Below, piece by piece: positions 6,043-10,984 of a stretch of DNA of 10,984 bases. The notes under the pieces were generated by a model that ran no database searches, was not told the origin of the DNA, and saw only the letters and a program-made list of their open reading frames with translations. Within the stretch, counting starts at the first letter, position 1; each line of letters opens with the position of its first letter. Made by a program: the position numbers and the translations under genes. Origin of the DNA: Granulicella sp. (GTDB lineage: Bacteria; Acidobacteriota; Terriglobia; Terriglobales; Acidobacteriaceae); the NCBI GenBank assembly GCA_003133205.1, contig PKWK01000229.1:1-10984 (forward strand), in the 5' to 3' direction.

Positions 6043-8307
6043 TCACGACTCTGGCGTCGCCACCGCTCCCCGCCCCTGTTGCGTCGCCGGAACATTCATG
6101 CGCGGCAGGCTTCCCCGGATCCACTCCTGCGGCAGATACTCCACGCCTACTGACTCCAGCACGAACGCGAGCGACTGCGTGTAGATATCGTGCATCAGAG
6201 AGCGCGGGTTGCCGAGATTCGGCGCACGGCCAACCTCGCCCAGCGGCACGCGGTACATGCTGAACTTCGCTGCCTTGTCGTACTGGAAGAGCTTCGGCGC
6301 TTCCGCTTCGATCAGGTCGTACGCGGCGGCTAGTTCCTTCATCTGCTTGGGATCGGTGGTCAACTTCGCCGCCAGCCCGCGCAGATAGCGGAAGCGCCAC
6401 AAGCTCACATCCAGCGTCGTATTGCAGATCGCGAAGTGTTTGAACCAGTCGAAGCGCGTCGCCACTTCCGCTGCCTGCGCCTCGGTCAGATGTGGACGTG
6501 CGGCCTCGAGCGCCGCCGCCATCTCGTCGATCTTCGCCATGCAGTCGGCCTTCTGCTTTTCCATGCGCTGCACATTTTCCAACGTCGGTTCCAGGTACGC
6601 CGCGTACTCCGGCAGATAGTAGCGGTTGGTGTAACGGAGCAGCACCTCGCGCCGGGCGATAGTCCCGGCGAAGTCCGCGTTGGTGGACGACCCATGCCCC
6701 AGCGGGCACCAGCACCACGTGCAGGCGTTCTCGCTCGCTTTCATGAACTTGACCATCGCCGGTGCGGCCGCCTCGCCATACACCTGCGTCGCCCACTCGT
6801 GCCACATCGTGTCGAGGTTGACGTTGATGTTCCACGTCAGTTCGCGCCACGCGTAGATGCAGTTGCTGTTCAGGATGTCCTCAAGGATGTCGAAGCTGCC
6901 TGGTTGATTGGTCCCGCCCGCATGAATCTGCACGCCGCCATTCGCGCCCACCAACTCCAGCGCCTTCTTCATCGTCGCCGCCGTATAGTTCACCGTCGAC
7001 GCGGGGAAGTACTGCCGCCCGATGAACTGGCCCACCTGCTGGTACTCCACCATCTCGATATGCGGCTTGCACTTGCCCAGCAGCGTGGTGCGGCGTGAAT
7101 TCGGTTCGCAGTCCGAGTGGTAGATCTTGGTCTGCATAATCAGGTCCGCCGGCGTCTCCTTGATCACGCGTCCCCACAACTCAGGATGCGACAGCCCGAA
7201 CTGTCCATACCCCGGTGCATGCACGTAGTTCGTGCCCAGCCAGTGCGGGCAGCCCGACGACCACGTGCGCATGTGCAGCTTCTGCCCCATCGGCTTCAGC
7301 AGCGCATGGTAGCGCGAAAGGAACTCGTAAACCTCATTCGGAAACTTGTCCAGACCATTCGCCTTGCACCGCGCGTCCTGGCAGAACGCCGAGTAGTTGT
7401 CCCAGAACGTGGCTGAAATTCCATCGGCCCCACACTGCTCGGCCCACTCCTTGACGTACGCCTCCAGCACCTTCCACGTCAGCGGATCGGACGGACACAG
7501 CGCCGCCGACTCATGCGAGTTCGCCATCGGCGTCCCCTTCGCGCTCGGATACGCCTTCAGCACCGCCGCATACAGCGCCGGCGACCACGTCGCGAAGTTG
7601 TTGCCATACGGCAGCAGCGCGTACACCTCCAGATCGGCGTCGTGAAACTGCTTCACCGTCGCAGCGTTCCGCGCCTTGTGCTGCTCGGTGCCCAGGGCCA
7701 GCTCCCTCTTCTGCGCCTCGGTCAGTTGCAGGAACACGTCCGGAACCGCCTGCAGCGCGGATGACGCTGGAATGTTCGCGATGAAGAAATTCGCGCCAAA
7801 GACCGCCGCCTGCTCTGCCACCGGATAGTCCGGATGCCACGTCGCATTGCGCAGCGCAAACTCCGGATTTCGCCGATACGTCACTGTCTTTCCCACCCAG
7901 TGCTCCGGCTCGCCCGCCGCATACAGCAGCGACCGCGGCCGCGCGCCATACACCACGATCCCGCCGGTGTAGTGGACGGTGTAGCCATCCTGCTTCGGCT
8001 TGTCGATCAGCGGCAGTTTTCCGTCCGCAGCGAGCGCCAACACAATCGCTCCCGCCGTCGCCTTCGGCGGGCCGTCATACGTCGCGATCGCGCTTTCCTC
8101 TAGCTTCAACTTCTTTGCCAGAATCTTTGCCGCCGACTGCATCGCAGCATGCCCCGCTGCCGGAACCAGGATCGAAGTCGGCTTCACCGCTCCCACCGCC
8201 GCGAACAGAGCGCTAGGACGAATCAGCGAAGCCCCCGCCGTAGTGATTCCAGCCAGCAAAAGAAAGTCGCGACGTGTCGTGGACGAGTCAATAGGTAGAT
8301 TGGCCAA
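6043..8307 (-). CDS. Tat-exported glycosidase-like protein, GH67/DUF4838-related architecture
   Basis: A 754-residue protein with a twin-arginine signal (STTRRDFLLLAGITTAGAS, RR at 12-13). Residues about 45-140 resemble the N-terminal alpha-beta domain of GH67/GH20-type enzymes, including IVVYGARPRSLLYAAGE, a variant of the usual 'G...G.lYA' motif. The central part (about 150-480) looks like a TIM barrel: ANFFIANIP, YALLPYGNNFATW, and DGISATFWDNYSAFCQDARC, reminiscent of the short Cys motif of DUF4838 proteins. A helical C-terminal domain follows. Such proteins usually act on polysaccharides in the periplasm or outside the cell; no substrate can be named. I chose TTG 8307 because AGGAG (8319-8315) lies 7 bases upstream and the Tat signal then has a normal short n-region; a GTG at 8355 gives 770 residues. 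A CTWCWC cluster (529-534) is unusual and could bind metal. The fold is inferred from motif memory, not a search. Confidence 0.65.
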   Translation of the reverse strand: MANLPIDSSTTRRDFLLLAGITTAGASLIRPSALFAAVGAVKPTSILVPAAGHAAMQSAAKILAKKLKLEESAIATYDGPPKATAGAIVLALAADGKLPLIDKPKQDGYTVHYTGGIVVYGARPRSLLYAAGEPEHWVGKTVTYRRNPEFALRNATWHPDYPVAEQAAVFGANFFIANIPASSALQAVPDVFLQLTEAQKRELALGTEQHKARNAATVKQFHDADLEVYALLPYGNNFATWSPALYAAVLKAYPSAKGTPMANSHESAALCPSDPLTWKVLEAYVKEWAEQCGADGISATFWDNYSAFCQDARCKANGLDKFPNEVYEFLSRYHALLKPMGQKLHMRTWSSGCPHWLGTNYVHAPGYGQFGLSHPELWGRVIKETPADLIMQTKIYHSDCEPNSRRTTLLGKCKPHIEMVEYQQVGQFIGRQYFPASTVNYTAATMKKALELVGANGGVQIHAGGTNQPGSFDILEDILNSNCIYAWRELTWNINVNLDTMWHEWATQVYGEAAAPAMVKFMKASENACTWCWCPLGHGSSTNADFAGTIARREVLLRYTNRYYLPEYAAYLEPTLENVQRMEKQKADCMAKIDEMAAALEAARPHLTEAQAAEVATRFDWFKHFAICNTTLDVSLWRFRYLRGLAAKLTTDPKQMKELAAAYDLIEAEAPKLFQYDKAAKFSMYRVPLGEVGRAPNLGNPRSLMHDIYTQSLAFVLESVGVEYLPQEWIRGSLPRMNVPATQQGRGAVATPES

Positions 8308-8314
8308 GGGAAGT

Positions 8315-8319
8315 CTCCT
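8315..8319 (-). promoter_or_regulatory. ribosome binding site deciding the glycosidase-like start
   Basis: AGGAG on the minus strand lies seven bases before TTG 8307. No comparable site precedes the longer GTG start at 8355, so this site is the main reason for shortening the gene by 16 residues. Confidence 0.6.
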
Positions 8320-8419
8320 GTTCAGGTTTGCGGCTTGGATGGAGGACGGGCGCACATTCGCGCAGGACGCATCCCCGTCCCAAATGCGTGCCCATCCTAG
8401 TCGCCCCTAATTCTCCCGG

Positions 8420-8506
8420 TCAATCCGCCTTCATCAGCGTCCAGCCCCACCCTGCGAAAGTCAGCACAAGAAACGGATACGCAAAAATACGGTAGGGGCT
8501 TATCAA
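8420..8506 (-). CDS. possible 28-residue membrane peptide
   Basis: In the gap between the glycosidase-like gene and the nuclease gene, a short minus-strand frame runs from TTG 8506 to TGA 8420. It encodes ISPYRIFAYPFLVL followed by TFAGWGWTLMKAD. The hydrophobic, aromatic-rich centre with a charged end looks like a single transmembrane segment. AGGTGA lies 7 bases upstream and could be a ribosome binding site. It may be a real small membrane protein, or the 3' remnant of a longer membrane gene whose upstream part has decayed; the frame is closed by a TGA two codons before the TTG. The rest of 8308-8567 shows no other feature. Confidence 0.3.
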   Translation of the reverse strand: MISPYRIFAYPFLVLTFAGWGWTLMKAD

Positions 8507-8567
8507 TCGGCGTCACCTGTTCACCCCAGAAGCATTCTTTACACCTGCTTGTGTTCGAGGCGCTGGG

Positions 8568-9569
8568 CTATGGAGTGATGCCGTACTTGGTGGCCAGAAA
8601 GTTTTGGAGGTCTGGCGGGAGGGTTGTCGCGAGTTCTTGCCAGGTCAGGAGCTTGAGGCGGTGGGTGAAGGTGGGGGTGTGGACGGCGGAGAGGACCGCG
8701 TACCAGGTTTCGATGAGGTCGTGGCGGCGGGCGTCGCAGAGGACGCAGAAGGAGGCGTCGGCGGCGAAGGCGGCGAGGACGTTGCGGATGAGTTGGTAGC
8801 CAGCAATGCGGACGCGGGTGGAGCGCGCGGGGAGATTGAGGAATGAGTCGTCGAGATCAGGACTGGGGCTGTCAGATAGGTTTACATCCAACCCATCGCG
8901 ATAAAACTGCGATGGATGGGGCACCCGTAGAGGTGGCTGGGGGAGGTGGTCGACGTCGAAGACGGTTTCGAGGTCACGGTATCGCTCGATGAGGCGGGGC
9001 GCGGCGGTCTGGAAGTCGGATTCGGTGAGCTTGGCTTCGAGGAACAAAGAGCCGAGGGTGAGGTCGATCTCGGTGCGGTCGACCGCCTCGCGGGGGGCAC
9101 TACTTTTGGTTCGGCGTTTGAGTGTGGTGCGGAGGGGAACGCCGGGGTGCGCTCCGAAACAGGGCTGGGTGGCGCGATCGACGTTGAGCAGGGTGGCGAC
9201 CGGGGTGGCGAGCGCGGTGCCGTCGAAGACGCCCGGGTGGCAGAAGATGTTCATCAGCAGCGCGTCGGAGCTGGAGGCGGAGTCGAGCTCCATCCATTGC
9301 CAGTCGTGGCGCGCGCGGGAGCGGCGGGAGGCGGTGTGGACCTTGGCGAGGCGACTGAGCCAGTCGGGATTGGCGCAGATGCGGGCGTAGGCGGCGGGGT
9401 GGAAGTTGCCGTGGCGGCCGCGCTCGTCGCGTCCGAAGAGGACAGTGGGGGATGCGCCGGTGGAGACGTCGTGGAGGAGGCCGCGAGTACGCGCCAGGTG
9501 AGAGGCGCGGGCGCTGAGGTCGCGGCGGAGCTGCGAGGCGGTCCAGAACGGAATGGATGAGGAGGACAT
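8568..9569 (-). CDS. putative PD-(D/E)XK nuclease, PGN_0703-like
   Basis: A 333-residue cytoplasmic protein without signal or membrane segment. TEIDLTLGSLFLEAKLTESD contains D169 and E178-A-K180 at the spacing of a PD-(D/E)XK core; E94 in WMELDS could be the preceding acidic residue. A C-terminal block with AGYQLIRNVLAAFA, FCVLCDARRHDL and the following Trp fits what I recall of the PGN_0703 family of putative restriction endonucleases. Such proteins are presumed to cut DNA, perhaps in defence, but I know of no settled function. No methyltransferase or other defence gene is visible nearby. The ATG at 9569 has no clear ribosome binding site; the gene starts 71 bases from divergent iscX. About residues 214-230 are encoded by a palindromic repeat (8889-8926) that looks inserted in frame. 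Confidence 0.6.
   Translation of the reverse strand: MSSSSIPFWTASQLRRDLSARASHLARTRGLLHDVSTGASPTVLFGRDERGRHGNFHPAAYARICANPDWLSRLAKVHTASRRSRARHDWQWMELDSASSSDALLMNIFCHPGVFDGTALATPVATLLNVDRATQPCFGAHPGVPLRTTLKRRTKSSAPREAVDRTEIDLTLGSLFLEAKLTESDFQTAAPRLIERYRDLETVFDVDHLPQPPLRVPHPSQFYRDGLDVNLSDSPSPDLDDSFLNLPARSTRVRIAGYQLIRNVLAAFAADASFCVLCDARRHDLIETWYAVLSAVHTPTFTHRLKLLTWQELATTLPPDLQNFLATKYGITP
8889..8926. repeat. REP-like palindrome inside the nuclease coding sequence
   Basis: CCATCGC (8893-8899) and GCGATGG (8909-8915) form a perfect 7-bp stem around a 9-base A-rich loop, GATAAAACT, followed by ATGGGGCACCC. The motif GGGTGCCCCATCC next to a short hairpin matches my recollection of a dispersed palindromic repeat in acidobacterial intergenic regions. 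Here it lies within a gene and stays in frame, encoding roughly RVPHPSQFYRDGLD. The hairpin is seen; the repeat family is inferred. Confidence 0.5.
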
Positions 9570-9598
9570 GAGGGCGGTGAGTGTAGTCTCTTTGTGGA

Positions 9599-9614
9599 GG
9601 CGGACTTTACCGCC
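9599..9614. promoter_or_regulatory. small palindrome in the divergent nuclease/iscX promoter region
   Basis: GGCGG (9599-9603) and CCGCC (9610-9614) are separated by ACTTTA, 27 bases before the iscX ATG and 30 bases upstream of the nuclease ATG. This could be an operator serving either gene, or a leader hairpin. With 5-bp GC-rich arms in a GC-rich genome, chance is a real alternative. Confidence 0.25.
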
Positions 9615-9640
9615 AGGGATCAGATTACGAGGAGAGAGCG

Positions 9641-9862
9641 ATGGCGCGCGAACTGGATTGGACGGATGCAGAGGAGATTGGGATTCAGTTGCAGGAGATG
9701 TTTCCGGAGACGGATCCCTACTCGGTGCGGTTTACCGATCTGCATAAGTGGGTGGTGCAGTTGCCGGGATTTGTGGGGGATCCGGCGAAGTCGAATGAGG
9801 GGATTCTGGAGGCGATCCAGACGGCGTGGCACGAGGAGTATATGGACGCGAAGGACGCGTGA
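9641..9862 (+). CDS. iscX: iron-sulfur cluster assembly protein IscX
   Basis: A 73-residue acidic protein, close to the usual 66-residue IscX length, and recognisable along its whole length: LDWTDAEEIG (5-14), the hallmark VRFTDLHKWV (29-38) where E. coli has VRFTDMHQW, and SNEGILEAIQTAW (51-63) where E. coli has SNEKILEAILLVW. IscX (YfhJ) binds the cysteine desulfurase IscS and iron through an acidic face and tunes the rate of Fe-S cluster assembly. AGGAG at 9630-9634, six bases before ATG, is a good ribosome binding site. Normally iscX ends an isc operon after fdx; here no other isc gene is present, so it must be expressed on its own and act on machinery encoded elsewhere. It is followed by a hairpin terminator at 9965-9998. 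Confidence 0.93.
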   Translation: MARELDWTDAEEIGIQLQEMFPETDPYSVRFTDLHKWVVQLPGFVGDPAKSNEGILEAIQTAWHEEYMDAKDA

Positions 9863-9964
9863 AAGGTTGAGAGGGCTCGGGGAGCAGATCTGGCACCGGG
9901 AATCGGAATTGCGGTGTGCGGAGCCGGTAGAGAGTTTGGTTCCTGTATACGCGGAATGGATTCC

Positions 9965-9998
9965 AGAGAGGGCCGCTCTTCGGGGCGGCTCTCTTGTT
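9965..9998 (+). terminator. probable terminator after iscX
   Basis: GCCGC (9972-9976) and GCGGC (9985-9989) form the upper stem, and AGAGA (9965-9969) pairs with TCTCT (9990-9994) with a GG bulge at 9970-9971. The hairpin is followed by TGTT, a weak T-tract. It sits about 100 bases after the iscX stop. A second small palindrome, TAGCGG and CCGCTA, at 9998-10011 may help stop the convergent reductase transcript. Confidence 0.55.
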
Positions 9999-10029
9999 AG
10001 CGGTTCCGCTACGGGACGATGAAGCGGAG

Positions 10030-10908
10030 CTACGCGAGCGCGAGGTTCAGGTTGTCGATGGCTTCGTCGACCTCGGCGGGGCTCTTGTAGCCTACGGTGA
10101 CGCAATCGACTCCGGCGTTCTGGAAGGCGAAGCGCATGGCTTTCTGACGATCCTCGTGGTTGAAGATGCCTTCGCCGACGAGCTTCATGCTGATGATCCC
10201 GAGGCCGGATTTGCGGGCCTGGTGCACGTGGTCGACAACCTCGGGTACGATTCCGCGGTCATCCCAGGAGTTGTCTTCGTTATCCATTCTTGTGCCGATG
10301 TGATTCATGCGAATCATGGCAACCTTGAGCCACTTGTTTCCGGGAACCTGGCGCAGCGCGGGTAGGCCGTGCACGGAGGCGCCGTGGCTGAGGACGATCT
10401 TGCGCGACTCGGCTTTGAGGATGCCGTCCTGCCATCGGGCGGAGTCGGTTGGCCAGGTTGCGGTCTGCTGCACGTGCAGCAGCATGATGTCGAAGTAGTC
10501 GGTGTTGGCCTGGCGGCGCAGGTCGTCGAATCTCCGCTGCGGATCGCCGGAGTCGGTGGTCACCTTCGACATCAGGCGATACGAGTCGCGCGGCAGGCCG
10601 CGGAGGGCGATGCCGAGCATGCTGTGCATCTCGTCGTAGGTGTCGGAGGTTTCGAAGAAGCGGATTCCGCGATCGTACGCATGGCGGACGAGGCTGGTGA
10701 ACTGTTCCTGCCCAAGATTGCGCTGGACGGAGCCGCCGCGACTCCCTGTTCCGAAGGCGAGTCGCGTCACCTTCACGCCGGACTTGCCGAGGGTGACCCA
10801 GTCGGTGGCTTTCGCGCCGGCGGCCAACAGGGGAAAAGTGCCGGTGGTGGCGAGCGCGCCGGCGGCGAGGCTGGTGCGGATAAATTCGCGTCTGGAGTAG
10901 CGAGCCAT
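10030..10908 (-). CDS. Tat-exported aldo/keto reductase
   Basis: A 292-residue protein beginning MARYSRREFIRTSLAAGALA, a clear twin-arginine signal with cleavage probably near residues 30-33. An aldo/keto reductase barrel follows: TLGKSGVKVTRLAFGTG (about 39-55), then FFETSDTY (84-91), LMSKVT (K115) and IMLLH (H145), the usual positions of the catalytic tetrad. The residue aligned with the catalytic aspartate is Glu86; Tyr91, Lys115 and His145 are kept. The C-terminal GVDCVTVGYKSPAEVDEAID fits the cofactor-proximal end of the family. Such enzymes reduce or oxidise carbonyls with NAD(P)H; folded export would fit Tat. I chose ATG 10908 because AAGGTGG (10920-10914) lies five bases upstream; a GTG at 10917 falls inside that site. 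The substrate is unknown. Confidence 0.88.
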   Translation of the reverse strand: MARYSRREFIRTSLAAGALATTGTFPLLAAGAKATDWVTLGKSGVKVTRLAFGTGSRGGSVQRNLGQEQFTSLVRHAYDRGIRFFETSDTYDEMHSMLGIALRGLPRDSYRLMSKVTTDSGDPQRRFDDLRRQANTDYFDIMLLHVQQTATWPTDSARWQDGILKAESRKIVLSHGASVHGLPALRQVPGNKWLKVAMIRMNHIGTRMDNEDNSWDDRGIVPEVVDHVHQARKSGLGIISMKLVGEGIFNHEDRQKAMRFAFQNAGVDCVTVGYKSPAEVDEAIDNLNLALA

Positions 10909-10964
10909 GGAATCCACCTTGGGTTGAATCGTGCTCGGCTTTCGGTCTAGAGGATACAGGAAAA

Positions 10965-10984
10965 CAGTGGTCAGTGGTCAGTGG
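10965..10984. repeat. 7-bp tandem repeat at the right edge
   Basis: CAGTGGT is repeated 2.9 times (10965-10984) and runs off the window. Similar short CAGTGGT arrays occur between genes in acidobacterial genomes, to my recollection. The total copy number cannot be seen here. Confidence 0.6.

Noticed and set aside
5936..6850. A 304-codon minus-strand frame overlapping the glycosidase-like gene and the next start
   Set aside because: It is out of frame with the Tat-signalled gene, has biased Arg/Gly composition and spans an intergenic gap. No ribosome binding site or motif supports it.
6436..7098. A 220-codon plus-strand frame inside the glycosidase-like gene
   Set aside because: It is His/Arg/Leu-rich antisense translation without any domain.
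8946..9560. A 204-codon plus-strand frame opposite the nuclease gene
   Set aside because: Its product is a Gly/Val/Glu/Ala repeat-like composition typical of antisense shadows, while the minus-strand frame carries a recognisable nuclease core.
10369..10950. A 193-codon plus-strand frame opposite the aldo/keto reductase
   Set aside because: It is a Gly/Ala/Val-rich shadow; the opposite strand has a complete reductase with Tat signal and ribosome binding site.

Overview
The window looks like a chromosomal segment from a GC-rich member of the Acidobacteriota (Terriglobia/Acidobacteriaceae type). This rests on character, not on a marker gene: three proteins with twin-arginine signal peptides (NIPSNAP, sugar-hydrolase-like, aldo/keto reductase), a PadR regulator paired with a small membrane protein, a DUF4382/DUF5666-type lipoprotein, and short palindromic or tandem repeats between genes. 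No rRNA, tRNA, CRISPR array or complete mobile element is visible.

Layout. Bases 1-303 hold no convincing complete gene. They contain a 23-bp-period repeat block flanked by inverted repeats that resembles the end of an IS21-type insertion sequence, and reading-frame remnants. Bases 304-1900 (+) carry two tandem, about 70% identical DUF3313-like exported proteins. Bases 1901-2030 form a convergent gap with a short hairpin repeat. Bases 2031-2838 (-) hold a PadR regulator followed 13 bp later by a three-helix membrane protein; an inverted repeat just upstream is a likely PadR operator. Bases 3034-4455 (+) encode a large Ser/Thr/Val-rich lipoprotein that ends at a strong intrinsic terminator.

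Bases 4588-8307 (-) form a probable three-gene cluster: a 754-residue Tat-exported protein related by architecture to alpha-glucuronidase/DUF4838-type glycosidases, a lower-GC exported protein of unknown function, and a Tat-exported NIPSNAP protein whose ribosome binding site overlaps the preceding stop codon. A possible 28-residue membrane peptide lies at 8420-8506 (-). Bases 8568-9569 (-) encode a putative PD-(D/E)XK nuclease resembling the PGN_0703 family, with a palindromic repeat inside its coding sequence. It is divergent from iscX (9641-9862, +), which has no isc operon around it. The window ends with a Tat-exported aldo/keto reductase (10030-10908, -) and a 7-bp tandem repeat that runs off the right edge.

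Taken together this is mostly envelope and exported metabolism, with one candidate defence-type nuclease. I see no complete undescribed multi-gene system. The points most worth a second look are the glycosidase-like cluster, the solitary nuclease with its internal repeat, and the repeat block at the left end. Several starts were moved from the longest possible frame because a Shine-Dalgarno sequence fits an internal start better; these are noted per gene.
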